Below the pieces are notes generated by a model that saw only the letters and a list, made by a program, of their open reading frames with translations, ran no database searches and had not been told where the DNA came from. This document shows positions 11,985 through 23,819 of a stretch of DNA of 64,000 nt, piece by piece. A program made the translations under genes and the position numbers. The stretch spans positions 8,259,001 to 8,323,000 of the forward strand of contig JALIGW010000016.1 of the NCBI GenBank assembly GCA_023053685.1, in the 5' to 3' direction. The DNA comes from Diadophis punctatus similis (taxonomy: Eukaryota > Chordata > Lepidosauria > Squamata > Dipsadidae). How positions within the stretch are numbered: the stretch's first letter is position 1; each line of letters begins with the position of its first letter.

Positions 11985-13635
11985 CTTTTCTTCTGTTTTA
12001 AGATCCCATCTAATCTCTTCTCTTTTCCCTTTTCCCTCTTATTCAGTATAATTAAAGGAAAGAAGAATGGGAATTATGATAAAGTGAATTGTATTATGAT
12101 TAACATGTGTAACTGTAATATTGGAATAAGAAGATATGAAATGGAAAGGGGAGCTATATATATATATATGTAGGAGTAATATTGGGATGAATTATAAGAT
12201 GATGCTGGGTAGGTGAAAAAGGAGAAGTAAAAATTAAGTTTAAAGAAACTTATTATATATGAAGTTAAATAGAAAAAACATTGAGAAGTAAATGGAATTT
12301 TATTGTATTATAACAAATGAGAAATTAGGAATTAAGATGGAAAGGACTGCTTTTAAAGGGTGTTAACTAGATAAGGGGATAAGAAAGTTTTGGAGTAAGG
12401 GCAAATGTTAATATTGTCTAAATGTTAGAAAAGAAGGAGGAGGTAAATAGAATTAAAAAACCTAGAGAAAGAATATTATGGCAGAAATGGGAAATATTAA
12501 AAAAGTGTATGGGGATGTTATAAGCTGTATAAAAATTTTGACTCAAGAGATACTCTGTTCAGAGAGAATATATTGTTTGTATGTTTTGTGTGTGTCTTTA
12601 AAAAAACTTTTTAAAAAGGGTGGGAATAGTAAGGGTTTACTCTGGCAAGATTCTGTCAATTGTATATAAGCAAATAAATAACTGAATTCTGTCTGAATTG
12701 CTCTTTGTTGTCCTTGGGCTTAACCTGACAATACATGCCTGTACAGGTATTTTTTTAACCAAAGTTTAATTAATTTCATTCTCTTAATTATCCTTTCCAT
12801 GAAATATTCTTCCCCTCCTCATTGATAGCGTAGTTCACTAAGGAATCATTTTCATTTAGCAGACCATCTGGATACCAAAATCTGTTTCAAGGACAATATG
12901 CAACCATTTCAGGTGCCATCGATATAACCTTTTTCATCACTGTGAACGATTTTACATTTTACGTCTATTTTACATCTACCAGGGATAACCAACTGACATA
13001 AGCATCCCAGAACACTACAAAACACTACAAGAATGGCAATCACGTTTCTACTTTTGCCATGCCATGCATAAGACCTGCATGGACTTATCTGTGGAAGACA
13101 CCAGGAGTAAATTCAGAAGAATTCCCCTTACTTTTGCAAGAGAACTGGATCCATATCCCATCTGGCACATTTTCACTTATCCAACATTTCTTTTCTTCCA
13201 TTATGTCCTGCCGTCTGTTATGTCAACTCCTGAATCCTCAATTACCACTTCTCCTTATGACTCATTCCTCTGTTCCTCCTTCAAATCTGTCTTCTGTACC
13301 AGTTTTAAAGCTTCCTTGTATCTCTCTCCATTGCTTTAACTTTGCAGGCTCTCTATCAACTATGGAACATCTCATATGAAATCTTCCTCCTCATGTTTCA
13401 CTGGCTGGTCCTCTATAGCAGAAATCGGGAGCAGTAATGAAATGGGCCTGATAAGGAACACTGGTCAGAAGATACGGGTCTTTTTTTCACCATGTATTTC
13501 AACCATACAGAAACTATTACTCAAGATAACTATGGGTCATGAATATTACAGACAAGACATTTTGTTGACAGAAGCTAACATCTGGCAATGATCTGTGCTT
13601 CATATGCACTAATCACGTCATATCAGATATTATAA
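11985..13635. other. AT-rich sequence, nothing firmly recognised
   Basis: The stretch 12000-12720 has the T-rich then A-rich look of a LINE 3' region, ending with AAATAAATAACTGAATTCTG, but no diagnostic motif was found. Overlapping open frames at 13059-13379 show no known family. Confidence 0.4.
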
Positions 13636-13639
13636 CTAA

Positions 13640-14438
13640 CTAGATATTATAAGACTTGAACATTGGGCGCTATCTAACAAAATGAAATTCAATGGTGAAA
13701 AAAGTAAGGTTCTACATTTAGGCAAGAAAAACAAAATGCACAGGTACAGTATATGTGGTACCTTGCTCAACAGTAGTAACTGTGAGAGGGATATTGGAGT
13801 CCTAGTGGACATCCATTTAAATATGAGCCAGCAATGTGGTGCAGCTGCCAAAAAAGCCAACACAGTACTAGACTGCATAAACAGAGGGATAGAATCAAGA
13901 TCATGTGAAGGGTTAATACCACTTTATAATGTCTTGGTATGGCCACACTTGGAATACTGCATTCAGTTTTGGTCGCCACGATGTAAAAAGGATGTTGAGA
14001 CTCTAGAAAGAGTGCAGAGAAGAGCAACAAAGATGATTAGGGGACTGAAGGCAAAAACATATGAAGAACGGTTGCAGGAACTGGGTATGTCTAGTTTAAT
14101 GAAAAGGACTAGGGGAGACATGATAGCAGTGTTCCAATATCTCAGGGGTTGCCACAAAGAAGAGGGAGTCAAGCTATTCTCCAAAGCACCTGAGGGTAGA
14201 ACTAGAAGCAATGGGTGGAAACTAATCAAGGAGAGAAGCAACTTAGAACTAAGGAGAAATTTCCTGACAGTTAGAACATTTAATCCGTGGAACAGCTTGC
14301 CTTCAGAAGTTGTGAATGCTCCAACACTGGAAGTTTTTAAGATGATGTTGGATAACCATTTGTCTGAAGTGGTGTAGGGTTTCCTGCCTAAGCAGGAGGT
14401 TGGACTAGAAGACCTCCAAGGTCCCTTCCAACTCTGTT
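13640..14438 (+). mobile_element. CR1 LINE, 3' part with decayed reverse transcriptase end
   Basis: An open frame at 13682-14377 gives 231 residues from the C-terminal part of a CR1 ORF2. It contains KVLHLGKKN, ERDIGVLVD, QQCGAAAKKAN, PLYNVLVWPHLEYCIQFWSP, LERVQRRATKMI, YEERLQELG and FNPWNSLPSEVV. These are hallmark CR1 residues. The 3' UTR reads GGTTGGACTAGAAGACCTCC AAGGTCCCTTCCAACTCT. The catalytic palm lies upstream and is absent (5' truncated). Confidence 0.93.
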
Positions 14439-14505
14439 ATTCTATTCTATTCTATTCTATTCTATTCTATTCTATTCTATTCTATTCTATTCTATTCTAT
14501 TCTAT
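14439..14505 (+). repeat. (ATTCT)n microsatellite at a CR1 3' end
   Basis: About 13 units of ATTCT, equivalent to (AATAG)n on the other strand, follow directly on the CR1 3' terminus. Seeding of this pentamer by CR1/L3 elements is known from snakes. Confidence 0.93.
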
Positions 14506-16350
14506 AATTTTTACTTAGTTTTCTATACCAGTCCAGTATCATGTCTAAAATATTTTACTATATATCATAAATCATATTTTTTCACTTCAATACAATTTGC
14601 ATTAGGTCTGTCTCAATAAGCATTGAGCAACCTTCAGCTGCAAGACATGAGCAAAAGTTAAAAACGAATCCAGCATAAAAGATGCTTGGAAAAAACAGAC
14701 ATTATAAAAATAACGTGTTAAAGTTTAAGGGAGATGAATGTTAAATTCATATCCCCAAGACTGTATTTTCATTCATATTGCCTTTTTTAATAATTACAGT
14801 AGTAAAAGCAAATAAAAACTAAACCTAGAGAAAGAAAGAAAAAATAAACAGTTCAAGGAAAGGAAAAAAAAGTAAAGCAAAGAAATATTTAAAGTGACTT
14901 CTGATATTATTTTCACTGATATTTCTAAGATATTTTAAAATATGTGACATGCACCATTAATAACAACTGTAATAAAGTTATGTTATTCTATTTGATCAAG
15001 AACATCTGATCCAAAATAGTATTCCCTTTCTGTTTTTTCTGCCAATCTGTTTGAAATTACCTCAGAGAAATATGCACTGAGCTTTTCAAGCAGCCATTCC
15101 TTCTCCGCTTGCTTACCCCTTTATGTTATCAACAGGCCTGTAGCAAAGCAACTGTCAAACTCAATTTTAGGACAGCTGTTAAAAGTTACACTTTAATACA
15201 CAGCTGGGCCTTCTAGCATATTTCAGTCAGAAACCAAAAGTGAATCCTGCTTTGATTTGTTAGAATAAGCATTCAAAAAGCTTTTATCAGCTCATAACAT
15301 GTGCATTTCCCAATTCAGAAAATATTAAGTAGTTGCGCAAGTAGAATATTAAGTGACATTCAAAAAGGTGAAGGAAGCCTATGGATGTTTTAGGTAACCT
15401 CACTGAATCACAATCACATGATGGCAATGGCATGAGGCACCGTAGCCATATCCTCATCAAGAAGATTTACAATTGATCACCAGCCAGAGCTCTTCACAGA
15501 CCCTAATGGCCACAGTCTACACCTGCTCATCAAGTGTTAGTCAACAGTTAGTCAACTGTTAGTGTAGGAATACCCCTTCGTTCCAGACCTGCTCCCTCAA
15601 GTTCAGGACCATTCTGTTGAGGGGCAACACTGGAAGCAAAGTGAACAAACAGTAATTCCATCTTGCTAAGGTTCAATTTCAGTCTGTTTCATCCTATCCA
15701 GACCCCAGCAGCCTCCAGACTCCTTACACAAGACTTTGAGGGCATTTTGCAGCTACTTTAAAAAGTCCCACTAACTTTTATTAGTCAGCTGCTTAAAGCA
15801 GCAGCATCTTTATTCAAGCTCAAACAGAAGACATATGTGATTTAATGACTAGCAAAATGGTTTTGTGCTAGTCTAGCAAAATGATTTTGAACTGAAGAAG
15901 CTTCTTGGATGAGAAGCGAAACATTTTCAAGGGGAAAAAACTAGATAGTCCAGTTGCCTTTTGAGTAGCACTTTTTGGGATGCCTACCAAAATGATTTTG
16001 TGCTCATACAGGGACTGAAGCACATTTTTCGAATTATTGACACATGCACATCCCCAAAATATAGCATGCCATAAAATTAAGTGTAAAACTCTACAAAACC
16101 TACAATGCCCAGAAGTGTATTTTATGAAATGGGTGGCTCTACAAATTTGATTAATAAGTTAAATGATACAAGCACAGGCAAACAGTATGAGAACATAGCT
16201 CTGTATGAAGCCATAAACTCAATAGCACTTCCCTCAATATTTATTAGGTTTTCATATATACTACCTGTATAACATGAACAATCTAAAGACATTCACACTG
16301 ATATGTGGAGAAGACTTTAGTTGTGAAACCACAGATAAAATGGTTTTGTC
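14506..16350. other. AT-rich intronic sequence with a short LINE-tail fragment
   Basis: No exon, and no element other than the fragment at 15878-15975. Confidence 0.5.
15878..15975 (+). mobile_element. LINE tail fragment (GAAGAAGCTTCTTGGATGAG type)
   Basis: TGAAGAAGCTTCTTGGATGAG, AAGCGAAACATTTTCAAGG and AGTCCAGTTGCCTTTTGAG match a repeat I know from many fish and reptile genomes, seemingly a LINE 3' region. The clade is uncertain. Confidence 0.5.
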
Positions 16351-16359
16351 CATCTAAGC

Positions 16360-16494
16360 CAGAGGTCTTCAAACTTGGCAACTTTAAGACTTGTGGACTT
16401 CAACTTCCAGAATTCTCCAGCCAGCATAGCTGGCTGGAGAATTCTGGGAGTTGAAGTCCACAAGTCTTAAAGTTGCCAAGTTTGGGGACCCCTG
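16360..16494. mobile_element. hAT MITE, palindrome (135 bp)
   Basis: The arms run CAGAGGTCTTCAAACTTGGC to CCAAGTTTGGGGACCCCTG around CCAGCATAGCTGG. The TSDs ATCTAAGC and ATTTAAGC (one mismatch) lie at 16352-16359 and 16495-16502. Confidence 0.9.
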
Positions 16495-16502
16495 ATTTAA
16501 GC

Positions 16503-17478
16503 TAATCTGGTTCACTTCTGTGACTCCTTAGGATCAGACACAAGAGACCCAGAATAATAACTTTAACAGAACTACCTTTCAACAAAATGGAGCATTGCCT
16601 CTTGACTTAACTTTTTTTAAAATTTAGCAGCATCTATTAAAATTTGGATATTTTTTATTTTTTATTTAACTGGATCTATTAAAATATAGGTAAGGCAGGG
16701 AATTAGTGGGCTTCCAGAGAGATGTTGGGGTGAATCATGTAGACAATGATATGTTAATGTTCACATGTCATCTTTATGTATTAATCATAATTGCTATAAC
16801 TCAGAAAATCTATTTGTGTGGTTACTGAGAGTCAACACCAACTCGAAGGCACAAAATCAAAAGACCAATTACTGTAACAATACTTTTGTAATTCCAATAA
16901 TTATAATTATTATAATTACTATAAAAACATGGTAATTGACTATGCAGTTTGTAACACAAATATTATCTTCAGTGTGTGAATCGAAAATGATTGGAAAAAT
17001 TCTACAGGTGGCAAAAAAAAGCCAGAAGCACTAAAGTTGCAAAAAGAAAAATCGGAGGTCAACTGGCGAGCTCTAACATGATAGCTCAAAGCTACCAATA
17101 TAACTTAACAAAAACACACAGGAACTCCAAACAGTTAAACAGCAGAGGTGAAGCGAAGCTTACTGTCGCAAACCTGGAATCTTAGGCATGTACTGATTTC
17201 CAGAACAAGCCTGCGGAGAAGTGAGGGAACAGAACAGAAATAAAGAGGTTTATTTTCACGATTACTGCTTGCAAAAGTTTAGGCAACCTGTTCAAATTGT
17301 TTCTTTTCATGAATCCCTAAATGAACAGAAGCTAACACTTCTGTTCATTCATGGTACAAAGTTAAATACACATTTTGCAAATCTGAATGCATATTTTACA
17401 TGCAATTATTTATGCAATTTTCTGAATTGGGAAAACAATGAATATAGCAGATCCTGTTTTCAGGCAATCTTAAGAGTC
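16503..17478. other. AT-rich sequence; possible BovB tail scrap
   Basis: Around 16826-16862, GAGAGTCAACACCAACTCGA AGGCACAAAA resembles the GACTCGACGGCAC tail of RTE/BovB elements. Nothing else was recognised. Confidence 0.35.
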
Positions 17479-17566
17479 ATTCCTTCCTTCCTTCCTTCCT
17501 TCCTTCCTTCCTTCCTTCCTTCCTTCCTTCCTTCCTTCCTTCCTTCCTTCCTCCCTCCCTCCCCCA
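17479..17566 (+). repeat. (CCTT)n microsatellite
   Basis: About 18 units of TTCC pass into a few CTCC units. Confidence 0.95.
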
Positions 17567-18235
17567 TCTCATTCTATAAAGCAATTCTGGACTGCTTACA
17601 ATTATTTTATAATACCTCTTTGGCAGAAATATCAGCTTCCAAAGATTTCCTATAGCCAGATAAGAATCCTTCTATTCTTTCCTACTCAAAGTCCAGGAAA
17701 GAAAACCCTCAACTCCATGTTGATAGAGATGAGTACTTTTACTAGACAAGAACTGATAGCGACAAAAGGAAAGCAAGTTCTGAGGCAAAAGGCGCGTAAA
17801 ATGCATATACAAAGAATCCCAAAACCCTCCCTCATAACCCCCCCTGGGCAATTCATCCAATCCCCATGTGCCAAGGTGTCAGGTGGGTGCACCAGCTGTA
17901 TGGGCTTCCACATCTGGTCCCTCGAAGCCGTTGACCTTGAGCAGGCTATAAACATGTCCATGTAGCCTGGTAGATGGTGATGAGAACTTTCCTCCCTAAC
18001 CTCTTAATCAAACACAAGCAGAGACATCTCCAGCAGGCTTCCCCATCCCCCAGCCAAATACCGAACCCAACCTCCCCATCCCGTTTCTATGGCAGCCGAA
18101 GCAAGCAGGCAGTGTGGAGGCTGACAGGTGGGGTCTTCAAACTAATGACTCACAATCAATAAACACACTGAATCTTAAAAGAAGACTATTTCATCAAGAC
18201 AGCAATCCAAAACATAAAAAGCTGGCATTGCTTGT
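17567..18235. other. Unique-looking intronic sequence, nothing recognised
   Basis: Short open frames on both strands show no known family or splice-flanked exon. Confidence 0.45.
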
Positions 18236-18237
18236 CT

Positions 18238-18318
18238 AAAATGGTATAAGGTTTCATGCCTGAGCAGTAGGTTGGTCTAGAAGACCTCCAAGGTCCCTTC
18301 CAACTGTTATTCTGTTAA
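18238..18318 (+). mobile_element. CR1 3' terminal fragment
   Basis: GGTTTCATGCCTGAGCAGTA, then AGAAGACCTCCAAGGTCCC TTCCAACTGTTATTCTGTTA, matches the 3' end of the CR1 at 13640-14438. Confidence 0.85.
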
Positions 18319-18466
18319 ATTCTGTTAAATTGGACTTAATGCGGGAAAACTATAGGATTCTGTTCTGCTTTCTTTTCTTCTTTATTTATCACTGTAAAAT
18401 GGAGTTCAAAGATTGGACTGGTTTTTAAGAATTAGTTCTTGGATTTGTGAAAATGCTTTCAAAAAG

Positions 18467-18874
18467 CAGTGGTGGGTTCCTCCCGGTTTGGACCGGATCG
18501 CCTGAACCAGTAGCGACCCGTTGGTGATGTCATGATAGTGTCACGGATCCGGTTCGGTCAGTGTCGGTCTGTGGGCGCCGCCATCTTTTTTTAGATTTTT
18601 TTTCCGAATTTTTTATTGTTTGGAAGTTTTTTCCTCTGCTGCTGCTTGAAAAAGGGCCCTCCCGCCCGCCCCGGGTTTATACTTACCTTTATTCCTTCGC
18701 CCGAAGCACAGCTGATCAGCTCCTCAACTGTGTTTCGGGCTGATTATAGCTACTGAGCATGCGCAGAAGCAGAATTGTATGAGGGGACGCGCGGGTGCGT
18801 GCGAGCGGAACGAACATCCGTGCGCGAAACATCGCGACGCAAACCAGTGGCGAAGGTAAGTGGAACCCAACCCT
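18467..18874. mobile_element. hAT non-autonomous element (408 bp)
   Basis: The ends are CAGTGGTGGGTTCCTCCCGG and AAGTGGAACCCAACCCTG, with the exact TSD TCAAAAAG at 18459-18466 and 18875-18882. The interior is GC-rich with a short T-rich block. It contains GAGCATGCGCAG and no transposase. Confidence 0.92.
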
Positions 18875-18884
18875 GTCAAAAAGG

Positions 18885-19630
18885 TGTTCTCCACTGCAAA
18901 GAAATATGTATAAAGCACTTTTTTTTCAAGTAACTGAAGAAACCTTGTGTTTTCTAGACTTGTGGGGTTTCCAGAGAAGACCTTCCCATCTGTCACTGCA
19001 AAACTTTCTCAAGACATTGCAACTATTTCCACAATGAGACAGACAGCCTTAATTGTAATATGTGCTAATTTTTGTTTAACATGATAAGCAAGTAGGAATC
19101 AGGGAACAAATTTCAGGTTGTTTTAAGTAGGAAACCACTATATGAAAAACATAATTAGTTGCTTGCTTACTGAATACAACTGCAGAGTAGCATGATGTAT
19201 ATATCAGGGTTCGTGATTTGCTTACAGTTTCCTTGCTTAGTCCTCTTCTGTGTTGGTGCTCTGCCCAAGCTTTTAATAAATTCACAGAAGTGAAAAGTAA
19301 GGGCAGTTGAAGGAGAGGGAAAGGAAGCCAGAACTGAACAAACAAGCCAAGAATACTTTGCTCATTTACAATGACAGTCTGTTTAACAAATGGCTTAAAC
19401 AAACTACTGCTCGTGATTTTTTAAAAATCTGAATGCAGAAGGAGCTTTTTTCCCTTCCAAGCTCCAAAAGATGCGGAAAACCTCTTTTTCTGATGGCCCT
19501 TTACCAATTAAATTTTCTAAAGCAGCTATTGGATCAGAGGTTATTTAATACAATCACTGGCCACTAATTGAATTAAGCAAGCATCTCAAAATATTTTAAA
19601 ATCCTTACAAAACCATAGCCCTCACCGTTA
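18885..19630. other. Intronic sequence, nothing recognised
   Basis: No element ends or exons were recognised. Confidence 0.5.
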
Positions 19631-19641
19631 TTTATTTAATC

Positions 19642-19764
19642 CAGGGCTGTCAAACTCACGGCCTGCGGGCCGGATGCGTCACACACTGGCCACGCCCACA
19701 GCTGGTTTAGCGAAGGGGGAAAAGTCGTGATACGTCACGTGACACCGCAAATTTGACACCCCTG
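19642..19764. mobile_element. hAT MITE, short (123 bp)
   Basis: The ends are CAGGGCTGTCAAACTCACGG and AATTTGACACCCCTG, with the exact TSD ATTTAATC at 19634-19641 and 19765-19772. It is the sister of 9652-9784. Confidence 0.92.
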
Positions 19765-19917
19765 ATTTAATCCATTTATTATTGCAACTTGTATCAATTA
19801 ATATTTCCAGCTCTCTAAAAATGTAATGAGGGTTGGTGGTCCAGATATTCAGGTAATAAGTCTTGGTAGCTTGACTCACAACGAGCCTTCTTTCCCAGGT
19901 CTTACTGGATGGGCAGA

Positions 19918-20010
19918 TTCAAATTGGAGAAGGTAAATCACAGAGACGGCCACTCCTAAGTCTTGTAGGGCTTTAAAGGTGAAAATCAACCGGAATTGAA
20001 CAGAGGAGCT
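19918..20010 (+). mobile_element. LINE-like fragment (TAGGGCTTTAAAGGT motif)
   Basis: TGTAGGGCTTTAAAGGTGAA AATCAACCGGAATTG resembles part of the longer fragment at 34290-34560. The clade is not determined. Confidence 0.4.
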
Positions 20011-20545
20011 AACTTAAGACAGCTATAACATCAGCTTTTCATTATCCAAATGACAAAATCTAAGACTAGAGTCTTCCAAAGTTTGATGTCATTTAGCAAT
20101 TCATTTCAAAAAAAAAATAGAGGGCTACACCTCACAGTCTCTATTCTCCCCCTTAACTGCTTTGGGGGAAGAACAGACAGGAGAAATATTTTTAGCGAAT
20201 GGACACAGAAGAGAAAGCTAATAGACCAAACAGCAGAGCTTCCATCTGGATGAAAACCTTTTGTCACTTTTAAGGAAACTTCATTGTATTTTTATCAGTC
20301 TTTTAGTGTCCTTGGCCTTTCCCAACAAGAGGCCCAAAAAATCATGTTATGCTCATCAAGAGACTGAGAGGCCTGGGGGCAGAGTTCATTTAAGACCCCT
20401 GATCACCTGCCAATGTAGGTTTCCCTCAGTTGTGTTTGAAGGCAGTGTAATCAATAGCCCCAATACATGTAAATACCCAAAACACTGAACTAAAGGTTGA
20501 GTTTAAATAGATTAGGTATTCAAATTCTATAAAAAGACAACATGG

Positions 20546-20700
20546 TATACAGGTAGTCCTTGACTTACAACAGTTCAGTCAGTGGCCATTCAAAGTTACA
20601 CTGAAAAAAAGTGACTTGCGACCGTTTTTCACACTTACGACCTTTGCAGCATCCCCATGGTCACATGGTCCATCTGGAATGTTTAGCGACCAATCCAAAC
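20546..20700 (+). mobile_element. MITE fragment with ACAGGTAGTCCTTGACTTAC end
   Basis: It starts after a TA with CAGGTAGTCCTTGACTTACA and contains GTGACTTGCGACCG, CACACTTACGACC and CCATGGTCACATGG. The right end is lost. Confidence 0.7.
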
Positions 20701-21150
20701 ACATAAAAATGTCTTTTTAAATGAGTTGGAAGCAAGACTAAAAAAACTGGGAAACACTCAATAGAGATACTTCCCATACGTTTTCCCCGTTTAGAAAGCA
20801 TTTCATTTGCGAGGAATATATTTCCCATCTCTGGACAGGAAAAAGAAAGCAACTGCTAGTCCAGTTTTATTGAATTCAGTGAAAAATTTACATTGTTTGG
20901 GAGAAAGCTTTTTGTATAATTTATTATGGCTGGAAGCATGTAAAATTCAAAGAAAAAAATACCCTGTGGCAAATAGTTGCGTATGTCAACAACTCCTTAA
21001 ATCAAAGGTGTTTTCCCCCCCTACAACTGCCTTGCAGACACACAACTCCAGGTGTGTCCGAAGGAGTTTCTAACAGATGCTACCTGCCCTCTTGGCTCTG
21101 CACTTTCCCCCTTCAAACCTGAAATACTAAACAACCTTATTATTTGTTCT
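20701..21150. other. Intronic sequence, nothing recognised
   Basis: No element or exon was recognised. Confidence 0.45.
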
Positions 21151-21152
21151 AG

Positions 21153-21205
21153 AAACGGCGCAGTGGTTAAAATGCAGCATTGTAGGCAAACTCTGCCCTC
21201 CTGAG
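21153..21205 (+). mobile_element. SINE head fragment
   Basis: ACGGCGCAGTGGTTAAAATG CAGCATTGTAGGC is the tRNA-derived head of the SINE at 726-970. The body is missing. Confidence 0.65.
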
Positions 21206-21681
21206 TTTGGTAAAGAAGAGAGCAGCTGGCCGGCACGCATGTCCGTGACGGAACCCGTGCTCCAGTACGCGCGTGCCCCCTCCAGTTTCGGCACTCAGTG
21301 TCGAAAAGATTAACTATCACTGTGCTATACTAATCTACTGCTAATCATGCCTATGCACAGGAATATTCTCAACTAATGATTAGCGCCTGCTAAGAGTTAG
21401 ATAAAGGGGCCACAGAATTCAAAGAGGATTGGACTTAGTCTACTTGTGGCTATGTAGGGATTCTGCACTGATCCCTCTTTTAACTCCGTCCCCAGGTTCT
21501 GCCATTCCTTCTCCTACACAGCAGCCAAGGTTGTCTAATAACATACTTACTGTAACCTCAATGCTGACTGTATGTGAAAGTTGTCCCTAAAACTGTTCAC
21601 TCTAAGCTGCCAGTAGAAGTCAGGGAATGAAGTTATAGTAAGTGAAGCCATGTTAGAAGCTTCCATTAAGGGGCAACTGTA

Positions 21682-21820
21682 GTGTTTCCCTGAAAATAAG
21701 ACCCTGTCTTATATTTTTTTTGAACCCTGAAATAAGTGCTTGGTCTTATTGACATGCACTCAAAAGCCCAATTGGGCTTACTGTATTATCAGGGAATGTC
21801 TTATTTTGGGGGAAACAGGG
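21682..21820. mobile_element. MITE with GTGTTTCCCTGAAAATAAGAC ends
   Basis: The inverted ends GTGTTTCCCTGAAAATAAGA and TCTTATTTTGGGGGAAACA, flanked by TA, suggest a mariner-like insertion. It is the same family as 40996-41486. Confidence 0.75.
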
Positions 21821-21824
21821 TAGC

Positions 21825-22460
21825 ATTTTACAAAGAAGCAATGATATATTTAACCAATACTTGGGTACATCCCTGCGATATCCAAAGGATATGTTTGAAT
21901 TTTCTCAAATCAGTGCTCCACAACAGTGCCAGATTCAAGGACTGAGACAGCTTCCACCTTCAGTACCAGATTTCAAAAATGCTCTGAAAACCCATTATTA
22001 CAGTTGGCTTTTAACCAAATCATTTTGCTAATGGTTTCTGTACACCAGATTTATGCTGAGTTGAATAACATGTTCCCGGTTATGGCCACCAGATGTCTTG
22101 AGGCTTCAACTCCCTAAATTCCTTCTACAAATTCTGGGAAAGCTCTTTAAAAAGTTTATTCATCTGTATTTATACCTGTCTCATTTGAGAACAATATATT
22201 GGTTTGGAGTTTTATAATATATTAAGGCTTAATTCTGTTTGTAAATGAATACAATTGAGTTTAATTTATACAGTAATTGAAAAACTCCTAGAAATGTCAC
22301 AGTTCTATAAATTAGCCTGAAAGGGGAACAAGTTAAAAGGAACTACCTTTTGTGAAAGATTTTCTTCTATAGAATACTGAATTCAATAAGATATTGTGCT
22401 CCAATTTTATCTTTTATTCCCTTTACACAGTTTCTATTAACTTATAATTGGAATACTTTT
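21825..22460. other. Intronic sequence, nothing recognised
   Basis: No element or exon was recognised. Confidence 0.45.
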
Positions 22461-22468
22461 ATCTGGAA

Positions 22469-22878
22469 CAGTGATGGCGAACCTTTTAGACACCGAATGC
22501 CCAAACTGCGCTCGTGCGCATGCCCAAACTGAAAGGTATGCACGCACGAACACCCGCGCAGACATGCATGTACACATGCACTGACATGTGAGAACATGCG
22601 TGTGTGCAGACATGTGCATGCATGTGCACGGACATGCACACACGCGCAGCAGAGACCCGAAGACCAGCTGGCCGGCAGGAGGTGGGGCATTCCAACACCG
22701 GCAGCGCAGCAAGAGGTAAGATCTGTTTCTTTCATGAGCTTGTTTCGTCGTTTGCAGGGAAACAGAAGCTCACGAAAAAAACACCACGGAGGTCTGACCT
22801 GGGGCGACGGTGCATGTGCCAACAGAGAGGGCTCTGCGTGCCACCTCTGGCACACGTGCCATAGGTTTGCCATCACGG
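22469..22878. mobile_element. hAT non-autonomous element (410 bp), CAGTGATGGCGAACC ends
   Basis: The ends are CAGTGATGGCGAACCTTTTA and ATAGGTTTGCCATCACGG. The TSDs ATCTGGAA and ATCTAGAA (one mismatch) lie at 22461-22468 and 22879-22886. The left third has alternating purine-pyrimidine GCATGTACACATGCAC-type sequence. The same family occurs at 47588-48011. Confidence 0.9.
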
Positions 22879-22886
22879 ATCTAGAA

Positions 22887-23815
22887 TATCATAGCGTTAT
22901 AGTTCCTATACTCAGAGAATAAACAGTGCAGTTAGAATTCCCATTTAAGAGAAAAATGCCATTTTACCCTAAAGGGACATTGAAATTTTGCCTAAGAATA
23001 AAAGAGGCTTCAGTGCCACATTTGTTCATAGACTTTATTGTTAATTTCATCTAGAGGTTAATGAATTTGCTGTTAATATAACTCTATTTTATCAAGTTGA
23101 TGCTTTTTTCTGTCTTCAACTTTGATTTTTCCACTTGGCACTGATAAAATTAAGACATCCTAGGTTTCTTAGTAGTCTGCTACTTACAGTTCTATATGTA
23201 ACAAAAATTTTATTAAAACAAATTAATAAACAGACTGACTAAACATAATTACTTTGGTTAAATTATATTTTTACTTTGAATAAAAATACCAAGCATGCTA
23301 AACCCTAACCAAGATATATGCACTGTCACGTCTGCTCTTAATAGAGCAAAATGAACTTAGATCAGTGAAGGGTAATATAAAAATGAATACTAATATAGCA
23401 CAAATTTCCCCAATGTGGTTTTTTTTCCTGGAAATGTTTACCTTCATGGCTTTAAATTAGAAATTGTACCTGCCTACTAAGTAACTTATAAACTGAAGTC
23501 CATAGTTCTAACAACCCACAGATTTATCCCCATTATAGGAGTTCCCAGACTCCTCTAACATTTCCTACTACATTGCAATTTTACATGATATAAAGGGGGA
23601 AGATTAAATATAGCTGAAACAATATTTGCCATATTTAATGAATTTAACTTAATTAGATTTACATGTAAAGTAATTAAACCAAACATATGCTTTCTCTTAA
23701 TCCAACTTGTTAATTTATCCCAATCCCACCTACTCTGTGGTGCTTGGCCCCAGCACAATGCTAATAGATTAAATGTGGTTTTCCATCCAAAGGAAGTCTT
23801 AGCCTGTTTTAAATA
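22887..23815. other. AT-rich intronic sequence, nothing recognised
   Basis: No element or exon was recognised. Confidence 0.5.
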
Positions 23816-23819
23816 AATA

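Noticed and set aside
13059..13379. Two overlapping 90-100 codon frames
   Set aside because: No recognised family, no splice signals in phase with DDX10, and wrong strand for it.
22540..22640. Z-DNA-forming alternating ACATGCATGC tract as an independent feature
   Set aside because: It is imperfect and lies inside a hAT element, so it is better described as part of that element.
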